A model generated the notes under the pieces. The model was not told the origin of the DNA. It ran no database searches and saw only the letters and a program-made list of their open reading frames with translations. The position numbers and the translations under genes were made by a program. Below, piece after piece: positions 11,186 through 21,600 of a stretch of 58,053 nt of DNA. This DNA comes from Chara braunii (taxonomy: Eukaryota; Streptophyta; Charophyceae; Charales; Characeae): NCBI GenBank assembly GCA_003427395.1, contig BFEA01000237.1, positions 1,049,393 to 1,107,445 on the forward strand, in the 5' to 3' direction. Each line of letters opens with the position of its first letter. Position 1 is the stretch's first letter.

Positions 11186-11380
11186 GAAAATAAGTCGCTC
11201 GTCTACCTTTTGTTAAGTAGGCAAGCGCACTAGTTAAGTACCGCTTTCTATGATGAAGGCTGTAATAATTATTGGTATGCTCAACGTGCATCTCAAGACT
11301 ATGAATTCAGGGTTTTTTTTTTGCCAATGTATATTATACATGCTCACGTATATTAAGAGACTTTGGTGATTGTTGCCCCC
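11186..11380. repeat. Right copy of the ~200-bp direct repeat
   Basis: Partner of 10367-10582. It also contains CGCTCGTCTACCTTTTGTTA and GGCAAGCGCACTAGTTAAGT where the left copy has diverged equivalents. After it, AT-rich sequence continues to about 11850. Confidence 0.65.
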
Positions 11381-12810
11381 GAGTTGGGGGCAATGCAATT
11401 AAAGTAAGAAAAATAAACTACTTTCTTTACTTTAATTAACATCAAAACAACAACAATTATGTTTGAATTTCAATGTTGTTATTTGTTTCTTTGATGACTT
11501 GAAGTTTTTTAACCATATGAAAAGGTTGAGCACTTTGTACCATCCATTCAAGTTTAGTTGAATTTGACTTAACTGCCAAAGTTGTTTGTACAACGTGCAC
11601 TCCACTGGTTGAAGTGAGATAAACAACCATGAAAAAAACTAAAACTCCTACAACAAAAATATAAGAGTCAAAGTTACTCAGTGCATTCCATCTGGCATAA
11701 GAGTTGGATAATAATATTTTTAATTCATCATATTTTTTAATAAATATACACTATAATATCTTATTAATATGATATTTTATTTTATATTTATAGGATATTT
11801 GATTATATTTAACTAAAAAATATTTTATTTAATTTTTTGTTTAGCATAAAGTTGCCGAAAACGAATTGTGCTCCTTCTGATTTGCCAGACGCGAAATTTG
11901 AGTTAGTTGCAAGCTATAACGTATAATATTCTCCGGAGGGTCATGTGAAGGCTACCTGTTGACTACTGGATCGTCAAATGGTGACATACTTTGTGTGTTT
12001 GGTTTTGAGTGGGAAAGTGCTGACAAACTAGAAATCGAGTGCGGTATGGTGATCCTCACGGATTGGAGAAAACTTATACTTCCACTCCAGGAGCCAAGGG
12101 CTGGGGACCAAACTTTAAATCAACCTCTGTCCGAGAATCGTCAAGCGCATAAAAAAAGGAGAAAATCAGCAATCAAAGATGTTGACAACAAGTTATTTGC
12201 ATGGCAAGGGAAACCAAGCGCAATTGTTAGGCAGTGGCTCAAATGTAGTATCACTAAGGTGGGGCCTCTTTGAGACAGGACCACCTTGGAGTGGGCGCCG
12301 AAAAAGGAGATACTGCAGCAATTGCCATACCACATGGCCAAGGAAAGTCAGATTGTACACCATCATCACGCCCATCTTGGGTGAATAGGGAGAACACGGA
12401 AAGTGTGCTTCGAAATTTCAATTGTGAGGATAGGGACACATGAAGGATTATGAGGGGGCATTATTTGGAAAAAGTGATAGACATCTAGGCTACCAGCCAA
12501 GCCGCTCGGGTCACCTCGTTTGCCCGACTCACCTGACCATTGAAGGACCAAAGGTCTCATGAAAGAAAAAAAAGTGCTTAAAAAAAAAACTTTTATGCAG
12601 AAAAATACATTGAACAACGTTTATCACAGGGTCAAATCAATTCTTTTTACCAAATTTAAAATTAAAAAAAAATCATAAATAATTTATTTATTTATTTTAA
12701 TTGTTTTAACCCCAGGGCGAAAAGCAAGTACCGTTGTCCCAATGGCAAAATGATTGCGCGCGAAGTCTTTGCACACAAATTCCAAATTGTTGGAGTGAAC
12801 ATCCTGGAGT
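11381..12810. other. No recognised gene; a 104-residue open frame of unknown meaning
   Basis: The plus-strand frame 11959-12273 starts with ATG and encodes MTTGSSNGDILCVFGFEWES and onward, with no motif I recognise. Up to 11850 the DNA is very AT-rich. Nothing else is supportable. Confidence 0.3.
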
Positions 12811-12813
12811 TGT

Positions 12814-12985
12814 CCTTGGAATGTCGGGCGATTGTCCGCCTATGAGAAGGAGAAGGTTATTCCTTTGAATGTTGAGCGATGGTCTACCTATGGGAATGGT
12901 GGCCCCAGAAGATGGCCATTCCTTTGAATGTTGAGCGATTATCCGCCTATGCGAATGGTAGCCCAAGGAGATGGTCATATGATAC
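12814..12985. repeat. Three imperfect ~50-60 bp tandem units
   Basis: CCTTTGAATGTTGAGCGAT occurs at 12862 and 12921, and a variant CCTTGGAATGTCGGGCGAT at 12814. Each is followed by TCYRCCTATG and GAATGGT/GAAGGAG. Confidence 0.85.
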
Positions 12986-13473
12986 CCCCTCCTTAGAGAA
13001 CAAATTTCACCATAATCACCATCCTTTTGAGGTCTGCTGTTATGGGAAGGGCGTGATATTACTATCACATATCAACCAAGTACGCCAAAAAGAGAGATTT
13101 CGCAAGCTACGCTACGCTAGGGGATGTGAAGTTCTTATGAGAGGCACAACGTCCTCCACAATGGCCACAAGACAGGCAGTCCAAACGACTATTGTTGCAG
13201 CAGACTTCGAAATGAGAAATGAAGTCCCAAAGAAACCTCTTATAGATAATTTCACTCTTTCATAAGGCTAAGCAACCTTAAGCAGTGGAACTGTCTTCAC
13301 CCAAGTAGAACGCTTGGTCATTGTAGCTACATTTGGTGCAACTTTGAGTCCACATACATCAATAATTACAGGACGTCTATTCGGGTGAAGACGATAGTCA
13401 CCTTACAACGGGTTCATACTACTACATTGGCAGCCTGCTGGGATGGATGGAAAAAACTCATTAACAATGCATC

Positions 13474-13506
<33 letters not shown>

Positions 13507-13509
<3 letters not shown>

Positions 13510-14120
13510 ATGTGTTGGATGAGATCTCTGGGTATACCGCGAGGATACGCTTGGGCTCTGGGTTTCGAACATGAGACCTAAGCACCAGAACTACGACCGA
13601 ATCCGGTAGGCGGAACACTAGATTCCTTAGTTCTGCGAATTCAACGGAGTTTCGACAGATTTTCGGGCCAAGTGAACTCGGTGCTGACAGGGAACTCGAT
13701 AATAACGACATACCGAGCCCGTGGCATATGGGATAGGAGACAGTTAGCAGAACTGCACAGCAGGACCAGAGGAGGTATCCAACTATTTCTCGAAAATCAA
13801 AAATTCTACGCTGCTGCAACTGTTGTCAGCCTTTGGGTTTTGTTCGAGGACTCCCCCTTAAGATGACCGGTTGGCAACCGATCAAAATACTGCGTAGGGG
13901 GAAGCCGCTGGTTGGAAAGGTGGAGGCAGACACTTACGTGTCATGCCTATGTTCTCTCACAGTGTGAGGATGAGTTGGTGGATGGGCAAGTGAATTGTGC
14001 ACATTTTATCTTACGAGGGCTTTAGTGCATATCATATGGATCATTTGTCTCTCGCCTTCTCTTCACCAGACTGTGGATGTATGCATGCATGGGACCACTA
14101 TGTGGCGACTTTGATCTGAG
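13507..14120 (+). repeat. Left terminal direct repeat of the Penelope-like element
   Basis: Starts GGAATGTGTTGGATGAGATC after (AG)14 and ends ACTTTGATCTGAG. It aligns along its full length with 18653-19294 with scattered substitutions, for example TTAGTTCTGCGAATTCAACG and CACAGCAGGACCAGAGGAGG are shared exactly. Confidence 0.93.
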
Positions 14121-14224
14121 CAAGAGGATTGGGACGATAACCGACCAGGAAGGACACGTAGGACGTTGGACGTTATTTCAGACTAACAATTAAAGAAGAA
14201 GAAAGGATGGGTGTGACGCATCAT

Positions 14225-14335
14225 ATTAAGCAAGGATGGGTTGCTATACGTGCTGTCAAGAGGGCCATTTCGCGCGTGACTGTCCTCGGAGTGCAGGTGC
14301 CACAGTTAGCAATAATAATAATAATAATAATAATT

Positions 14336-14367
<32 letters not shown>

Positions 14368-15170
14368 ACTAACAATAATGGTGGGTATAGATATAATGGA
14401 TTATCTTGGCAGCAGAAAAAGGATGTCGATGACATTAGTTGGATGAGGGAATTATGCTCGGATATAGCTTGGGAGAGGAAATAAAGGGATGACCGTCAGA
14501 AAGAAGAGGAGCGTCTGAGTTTGAAAGAAGAGAGACGGAGAAGGGAGCTGGAACTACACCAGCGATATAAATCCGAGATTGAAAGACAAGGAGAGATCCG
14601 GGATGCAAGACTTATGGCAGCCAGCTCAAGAGTCTTTACGATAAACTGGCAGGAGAGATGGAAGAAGTGAGATCGAAGGTAAAAGCTCGGGATCCACAGA
14701 GAGAAAGCAACTGTCGAAGGACGACAGTTCGGAGAGGGAGAAGGAGGAACTGAGGAAGAGACCGACACAACTGCGAAAGCTGAAGCAAAAAAAAGATCGC
14801 GCTCGCGTAAAAAAGGTGATGGAACGAGAGATGGGATGGGAACTAGAACAAACTTGGAAGGAACTCGAACTAGAAGTTGACCAATTTGCGCCTTCGTCCT
14901 CCTCGAAACCTCCAAGGAAGCGAGCAACAGACACGCCTTCAACACAGGTCCGACCACGACGGGAGAGGCGAACGAACATGGGGATACGCTTCGAGGAACC
15001 CAGACGAAGAAGAAAACCCTGGTGTTTGACAAGGAGGCACTGATCCTTGGGTGGAACGGGATTACAAAAAACGGCGCCAATGCCGTCAAGGCAAGTGTGG
15101 TGGACCACTTCATGAGCATGAGAGGTTACCTCCGGACCAGATCGATGGCGGAATTGCAATGCCTATATGG
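14225..15170 (+). pseudogene. Gag-like frame with CCHC zinc knuckle and charged coiled coil
   Basis: From ~14237 the frame reads MGCYTCCQEGHFARDCPRSA, with CX2CX4HX4C (C-YT-C-CQEG-H-FARD-C). It then runs into an (AAT)n tract encoding Asn until a TAA. After the tract the same type of sequence resumes as SWQQKKDVDDISWMRELC and a long K/E/R-rich stretch (RQKEEERLSLKEERRRRELE) typical of a coiled coil. Several stops interrupt it. A nucleic-acid-binding ORF1 role is inferred. Confidence 0.7.
14311..14375. repeat. (AAT)n microsatellite
   Basis: Two runs of AAT/TAA triplets separated by AATTAATAATT; it would encode poly-Asn in the ORF1 frame. Confidence 0.95.
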
Positions 15171-16156
15171 AGAAGAATGCATTGACTAAATCAAAAGACT
15201 GATATCCAACAAGATGCAGGAGGCTATCCTCCGTACGAATCAAAGGCCTGACGTAGAAGCAGAGGAAGAGGATGAGAGAAGCTCGTCGAGTATTCTGGTG
15301 GGAGACCCGGATCTATGTGACATATGAAGGCTGGACCTCGACCGTACCTGGGCAGTGTGGGACTCGCGAGTTAAACTCAAAAAGTTGATCTCATAGATGC
15401 TGCAATGAGATGCGAAGTAGTGATCCTAACAATACTTGGGAAACTACCATGGGCTGCAAAATTCCATGATTTGTGGGAAGACGAAAAGGTCGAGTGGTTT
15501 AGTCCCACAAAGTGTGTATATGTGCTGATTTCAGCGAAATGACGGAAAGTATATACAGGACGCACTAGTCGCGATCTTAGCTACAGATGGAAGGAGCATA
15601 CTGCCTGTAGTAAAGGTAAAGAGAGTAAGAACCAATCACTATACAAATGGCTACAAAAATGGTTAACGGGGACCTCCATTTTCAGCTCCTGACTAACGGG
15701 TCCAAAACTGAAATTAGGGTTTGGGGGTCAAATTTTTGTTTTTTTGTTTTTTTGTTTTTTTGCCTGTTTTTGTTTTGGTTTAAGGTTGCTGTCTGCCAAA
15801 TTTGGTATTATTTGGGTTATTAGAATTTGTGCTGTTGGGAGGCCTGAAAATCCTGAAATTTGGATGACGTGTTTCATGCCAAAATTGCCTGAAAATGCAC
15901 TTTTGGGTTGCTGTTTTATGTTTTTTTTTTTTTTTTAATATGTTAGTAAGAAGTGCACTCTATACATTGGTGTGGAGTTTCCTTGAAATTACCTTATGGT
16001 TTTCTTATAAATTGACCTGAAAAATGGGGGGTCGGTTAACCTTTTCTCAGGAAAGTAGGAACGGAGGAATATGTAGCCATACCGCTCACGTCAACCGAAA
16101 ATGAATTGGAGCTAGTAAGGATTGAGCGTTGTCTTATTCGAAGATGATAGCCGACG

Positions 16157-16717
16157 TTGAACATCCAAGCGAAGAGAATGACACGTCCGAGGCGTCGAAA
16201 GAAGAAGAAGGGTAAGCGAGAAAGGAAGGGGCGAGCACGTGCGGAAGAAAGGAATGAAAGTATTCTGGGGTTTGAAGACGACGCGGAAAAGAAGACTACC
16301 AGACTGACAGACCACCTGGAATATATGATACAAGGAGGGAAGAAGGATCTACGTATCAAGTGCAGCGGAGACATTTGGAAGGATCTACGTATCAAGTGCA
16401 GCGAAGACATTTAGTGTGAGGATTGGAAGATACTCAAGCGCATGTTTGGTATGACGATACTAAAGATGCAAGATGTCACGTGCATGTTAAAAGAGGGAAA
16501 GGAACTGATCGAGAAGGGAGGATGGCTGACAATCAAAGACCCCGAGGGGACGGCTACCTTCCCTGCTAAGATCAAACGTGAACTCCTACTACTACTAGCT
16601 CAGCCATGGCGAAGGAAACTTCTGTGGAAGAAGGAGGTCAGTGCGTTAACACTATTGTATCAGGCGACTAGAGGATTTGAAAAGAGGAGTAGGCAGAGAA
16701 TGCGTTGTATTCTCTAG
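16157..16717 (+). pseudogene. N-terminal part of the Penelope-like RT protein (basic)
   Basis: The first frame is Lys/Arg-rich (MTRPRRRKKKKGKRERKG). It contains a 36-bp tandem duplication at 16345-16413 (GGATCTACGTATCAAGTGCA twice) that ends the frame. The second frame (16442-16717) reads KIKRELLLLLAQPWRRK and LLYQATRGFEKRSRQRMRCI. This aligns by eye with the minus-strand relative at 25077-25601 (SLLRLYKAIKDFACKSTRKY), so this is a conserved domain of the family. Confidence 0.6.
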
Positions 16718-16929
16718 AGGATTCTGAATGAGAAGTTAAGGACAAGTGCTTAAGATCCTCTTCGATGATACGGTGGATAGGAAGAGAGTATGAAACCTGG
16801 CAAAAGTTAAGATTGGAGATTTGGGTCTGAGTGAACAGATCACTACAATTGATCGACGACACGTGCGCGCTGTTTGGGCAAAGAAACAGACAGTGGGTGA
16901 CGTGCTTCACAACCATCGATAGTATCCAC

Positions 16930-17100
16930 GCTCGAATGGTAGCATCTGCGCATGCGCATATAACCCCTTCCCTCTCATAGAAGAACATGTACGTTGTAGG
17001 CTGTCTGATCTCAATGCCCCAAATTTCCTGCTGATGCTGAATGCAAAGAATATCCCCCCACAACAGACAAAGGAAGTAAGATGGGGGACTATGGTTGCAT
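16930..17100 (+). pseudogene. Conserved C-x-C...H segment upstream of the RT
   Basis: The plus strand reads GSICACAYNPFPLIEEHVRC and continues RLSDL...NAKNIPP. The other copy (minus, 24989-24750) has LTCKCAGMSFPRSQGHARFC and then SELEG...VKNVPKF. C-x-C, Pro, His, Leu and K-N-x-P positions match. It is likely a small zinc-binding module of this RT family. Confidence 0.6.
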
Positions 17101-17215
17101 GCTTAGATGGCCTAAGTGAGATTTCGGGTGTATAGGGAAATGCCTTACCGTACGATTTAGCGAAGTAGAATCGTGCGTATATAAGAAGGAGAAGGGAGAG
17201 GATAACTGCTATCAG

Positions 17216-18620
17216 ATGTTGTTAGAATGGAAACGGCGACTGAAGGGCCTAGTACGCATGCCTATGGATTGGAACCCGGGGGCGACATACACTGTATGTC
17301 CGATGGTTTATGCGCAGGCACTCCGGGACACATTCTGGCATGGGAGCAGTTTCGAGATGAGTCGCATGACGGCTGATGCGACACTGGCTCTGAGTAAGAA
17401 AGGATTTGACGACCTGGGCCTGAAGAAGATGGGGTCCTGGAGGAAGAAAGGTCGTATGGGGGTTGTGTATGTTATACCGAAGAACAAGGATCCCGGGCGA
17501 TGGCGACCAATTGCGTCGGCCTGGAACTCACCGATAAAAGAGGGTGCAAAGAAGGTAGCGAAAGCGCTTCAATGCATGTTGGGATACCTGGCAAAACGTG
17601 TACACTTTAACGTCTCGTCTTCAGAAGAAGCGATACGACGTCTGACGACATGGAAAGATGATCTAAACGCAAGGGAAGGAGTGATGACTGCGACTTTCGA
17701 TATAAAAAACATGTTCGTGAAGCTGTCATACACAACGATCCAGGAATCAGTGGACTGGCTGATTGGGGTTATGGTATCAAAAGGGTATAACGAGGTGAAT
17801 GTCAATTTCCGAGGGAAGAACCCAACAATGGGTAGCCGGGCTAGAGATGGGCATTGGTCGATAAATTTAACCACGTGCATGACTGGGTTACTTTTCAAGG
17901 GAAGAAACTGGCAATGGGTAGCCAAGCTAGAGATGGGCATTGGTCGATAAAATTTGACCACGTGCATGACTGGGTTATGTATGAGCTCAACCACTCATTC
18001 AGCCTGGGAGAGGGAGAAATGACCCAACAGGTGAAAGGGATACAGATGGGGGGACACACTAGTCCAACCCTCGCTTGTATCCTATGTGCCAGGAGTGAAG
18101 CCTATTTCGTACTTAGTCTGGGGACTGATAGGAAGAAGATCCTTGGGCTCAGACTGATGGATGACGTGGCTCTTTTTGTACGATACCTGAGGCAGAAGAT
18201 CAACTCATCCTGTCAAGCAAGGGATATCTTGAAGAAGCTGCAGAGCAGCTATCCACTAGATCTCACTCTTGAGAGAACGGATGAAGACGATGGTACTCTA
18301 TTCTTTTTGGGATGCAGAATCTTTGTTGACCAGGACAGACCGAAAATCTCTTTTGTTCTCCAGATGAAGAATCAAGACTGTCTGACAGATGGCAGACCGC
18401 TGGTCTTCCATAGCATGCAAGACTTCGGATCCTACAGCGATAAGTAGACAAAGCTATCGATGATCACCTGCATCGTATCGTGAGATGCACGAACGACGCG
18501 GATATGAGGACCCTGCCGTTACTTTGTCTCACGAGAGAATTGCGCCGAAGAACCTATCCGAAAACAGAAATCGAAAGGCAATTCAAAAGTTTGAAGAACG
18601 GCATCACATCAGGATCTGGA
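17216..18620 (+). pseudogene. Penelope-like reverse transcriptase, split by an internal duplication
   Basis: Two overlapping frames (17216-17950 and 17854-18447) carry the RT blocks in order: GLVRMPMDWNPGATYTVCPM, VVYVIPKNKDPGRWRPIAS, TATFDIKNMFVKL (motif A with Asp), KGIQMGGHTSPTLACI (the 'G-x-x-MG-x-x-[ST]SP' block), LRLMDDVALFVRY (catalytic DD of motif C), and LTLERTDEDDGTLFFLGCRI. The set and spacing match Penelope-like elements rather than LINEs or Ty3/gypsy. After 18447 the frame TYPKTEIERQFKSLKNGI resembles the linker after PLE RTs. An ~86-bp tandem duplication breaks the frame. Confidence 0.8.
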
Positions 18621-18652
18621 AATAAGGTAGAAGAGTTTAGAGAGAGAGAGAG

Positions 18653-19288
18653 GGAATGTGTTGGATGAGATCTCTCGGTATACCGGGAGGATACGCTGGG
18701 GCTCTGGGTTTCGAACATGGGACCTAAGCATCAGAACTACGGCCAAATCCGGTAGGCCGAACATTAAATTCCTTAGTTCTGCGAATTCAACGGACTTTCG
18801 GCAGATTTTCAGGCTAAGTGAACTCGGTTATGACAGGGAACTGGGATATTACGGCATACCGAGCCCATGGCCGATGGGATAGGAGCCAGTTAGCAGAACT
18901 GCACAGCAGGACCAGAGGAGGTATCCAACTATTTCTCGAAGATAAAAAATTATATGCTGCTTCGGGTCAGAGACGCGGCATTAGATCCAGTTTTTAAATT
19001 ACAAGTGCAACTTCTGTCAGCCTTTGGGTTTGGTTCGAGGACCCCCCCTGAAGATGATCGGTTGGCAACCGATCGAAACGCGGCATAGGAGGAAGCCGCT
19101 GGTTGGGAAGATGGAGGCCTGTGCTCTCTCACAGTGTGAGGATGAGTTGGTGGATGGGCAAGTGAACCGTGCTCATTGTTTATCTTACGAGGGCTTTAGT
19201 GCATATCATATGGATCATTTGTCTCTCACCTTCTCTTCACCAGACTGTGGATGTATACATGCATAGGACCACTATGTGGCAACTTTGA

Positions 19289-19294
<6 letters not shown>
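18653..19294 (+). repeat. Right terminal direct repeat of the Penelope-like element
   Basis: Partner of 13507-14120. Relative to the left copy it has an insertion of ~45 bp near 18965-19008 and ends ACTTTGATCCGAG followed by (AG)n. Confidence 0.93.

Positions 19295-19330
<36 letters not shown>
19293..19330. repeat. (AG)n microsatellite at the element's right border
   Basis: About 19 AG units follow directly on the right terminal repeat; similar AG runs precede both terminal repeats (13476-13506, 18638-18652). Confidence 0.95.
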
Positions 19331-19334
<4 letters not shown>

Positions 19335-19394
19335 ATGGATCTCCTGGAATTATGGGTGTTGTCTCTCAGAGTTGAGAAATTGATGGGAGATTTT

Positions 19395-19625
19395 ACTGGG
19401 GTAGCATGGGTGATTTGAGCCATCGGTCCCTCTTGCATGGCGTTGAGGCACAATTTCTCAGATGTCCCTTGCGTAGATCTGGGGGTGGAACAGTCCAGAG
19501 AATGGGTGTGTGCTCCCATGGGAGCTCAGACCGGGGTAGCATGAGTGATCGAGTCTACAGTCCCTCCTGCATGGAGCTCATCACGACTTCTCAGATGGCC
19601 CTTTGCAGCAAGGTCCAGAATGGAA
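19395..19625. repeat. Diverged ~136-bp duplication
   Basis: GGGGTAGCATGGGTGATTTG (19399) and GGGGTAGCATGAGTGATCGA (19533) are each followed by GTCCCTCYTGCATGG and TCTCAGATGKCCCTT. I see no gene. Confidence 0.7.
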
Positions 19626-20819
19626 TACGCTGAGCGAAGCAAGCCTTATGGCGAGTAGAATTTGACTGGTTCATTACATGAACTTGCTGAGATTGAAAGC
19701 AAGGGCCGCTTATTGGCATTCTTGGACAAAATACAAGTCCTTGCACAACGGTGGCATCCACAGTAGTGGCCAGATTACTTAGGAAGTTGTGATACTCTGG
19801 ACATCCTTGAATAATGTGTTGGGTGGTGTACATTAGTTCGCTACAAGTGGGAAAACGACACTGCTTGTATGGAAGGTTAAACCACCAGTCCCTTTCTCAG
19901 CTATCGATGCTAACCCTAAAATCCTGCGCGCCGAGCAAAAACGAACTCCGCAGGCCTCATTTTGGCTGGCACCGCCAGCCATTTAGGTCCAGTAGCACCG
20001 AACCCCGCCGGCCTCCTGCATTACCCGGCGCATCATGGCAAAATAGCTTGGAAAGGTACTGGTGGTTCAAGTATCCACGTAGATAGATGAATGCATGCGT
20101 AGCTAGGAGGCCGGCGGGAGAATGCATAGCGGTACCCTTCGACACTTCTATTTACGGAGTTAGTGCGCATAGTTCGACGACCGAGTAGACAGGAGAATCC
20201 TGAGGATATGTCGTTCACCCTAACAGAGTCGAGTTCCTTGTGCACCATTGAGCGTGCTTTCCAGTCATGAACCATGAGAAGGATGTCGAAGGGTAGTGCG
20301 AGGGTCACGGGGAGCTGAGGAGATCGAAAAGAAGATCGTGGGTGGGACATTTTCCGCCCATCTAGAATAACTAGGGCCTAAAGTGCCGGGCTCGGGGGGT
20401 CACGGTGAGCCGAGGGGTTCCAGACTGCTGAAGGGTTTCTTGGTAGAAATGGTAGAATGAGCCTCAAGGGCCTTAGCTCAGTTCGTACCCCCACAAACTG
20501 TTGAAATACAGACCCAAGTTCGCATCCAGATACAAACAGCTGACCAAAAGATCCTGAATTACCTGGCGGCAGTCGTTTCAATGAAGAAATTCAAGAAAAA
20601 GAATGAATAAGCTGGGGGCTGTTCATGTGGCAAAGAAGAGAAAGCGTGAAAATCCTTCAGTGCGGCATATTGGGATTTCAATCCATGTGGCACACGACTG
20701 CGCTGCGCTGGAGGAGAAACTCGTACGTAGTTCCGAGAAGAGTCTAGTGTTTAGGGTTAAGGGTAGTCTAGTGTTTTGGGTTTAGGGTAGATCAAAGCAA
20801 CAACTCCGATCAAGCTCTG

Positions 20820-20820
<1 letters not shown>
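19626..20820. other. No recognised gene
   Basis: Plus strand 20463-20607 has a Gln-rich open stretch without a recognisable motif. GGTTAAACCACCAGT at 19876 and GGTACTGGTGGTTCAA at 20055 are near-inverted copies of a word also seen at 876 and 6081. Nothing further is supportable. Confidence 0.35.
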
Positions 20821-20853
<33 letters not shown>

Positions 20854-20862
20854 GGGTACTTA

Positions 20863-20899
<37 letters not shown>
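20821..20899. repeat. Twin poly-A tracts separated by a 14-bp spacer
   Basis: (A)~29, then GTTTGGGTACTTAC, then (A)~38, then GCTTGGTTACTTACC. The words after the two A-runs are similar, suggesting a duplication including the A-tract, or a retroposon tail. Confidence 0.9.
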
Positions 20900-20902
<3 letters not shown>

Positions 20903-21084
20903 TGGTTACTTACCACACTACAGATATGGTTTCGACATGGTTTTGGATTTATACAGGCCCAAAAGGTCTCCGTACTTTTTTCAAGAGATTCTTTTTTTTC
21001 TTTTTTTTTTTCTTTTTTTTTTTTTTGAAGAAACGGCCCCACCAGTGTCAGTGGTGATGATAAGAGCAGACACCACTAGCACCT

Positions 21085-21600
21085 GGGGAGACGCTCCATC
21101 TGTTGGTGGGGATCATCACCTGCTGGAAAGCAGGTCCAGCGTCCCTTACACAGACTGGATTTGGAATACATCAGAAAGAAGTTATGGAGTGTTCCTGGCA
21201 GCGTTAATTGCCTTGGGATACAGGGGATTGACTGAGCAGGATACTGGAAGGAAGCGGGAACCTCTTCACCCTGCATTCGGCGCCGGATACACAGCTACAC
21301 GCTAGTTCCTCCCTCCCCCTGAGCCATACTGAAACCATACTAGCATCTCCGCTTTTTCAACCTCCGGGCTCTCCTAGCATTCTCGGGGGGCTCCATCTAT
21401 TGGTGGGGAGCAGCACCTGCTGGCATTCTTGTCAAACAGAGATAGAGATGTTCTCCTACAGGCCTTCTATCATGACGTACCCCGGAGCTGTACTTGCACT
21501 CCCACTGAGCTGCCTATCGAAGATCCCTAAACAGCTAGGCTCGCTGCCGTCCTGCCAGCATTGATTACCCTGAATCAAGGGGATTGACTGAGCAGGTAAA
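21085..21600. repeat. Diverged direct duplication, ~300-360 bp apart
   Basis: CTCCATCTGTTGGTGGGGAT...CACCTGCTGG (21094) recurs as CTCCATCTATTGGTGGGGAG...CACCTGCTGG (21389). GGGGATTGACTGAGCAGG recurs at 21223 and 21579. Translations of the two halves look alike (SVGGDHHLLE / SIGGEQHLLA), so the source may have been coding. CACCTGCTGGAAACCGGGTC at 27761 is a third fragment. Confidence 0.65.

Larger units (their letters stand above)
13476..19331 (+). mobile_element. Penelope-like retroelement with ~0.6-kb terminal direct repeats
   Basis: A 5.8-kb unit is bounded by two ~620-bp direct repeats (13507-14120 and 18653-19294), each preceded by an AG dinucleotide run; a further AG run closes the right end. 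Inside, in order, are a CCHC zinc-knuckle/coiled-coil frame (~14220-15170), a basic frame (16157-16717), a C-x-C motif segment (~16940-17100) and a reverse transcriptase (17216-18620) of Penelope-like type. All frames carry stops or shifts, so this copy is inactive. No GIY-YIG endonuclease motif is recognised. Confidence 0.82.

Noticed and set aside
13550-13620. tRNA-like word GTTCGAAACCCAGAG (minus strand) inside the terminal repeat
   Set aside because: Only a B-box-like match without a fold. It could mean a tRNA-derived origin, but this cannot be supported.
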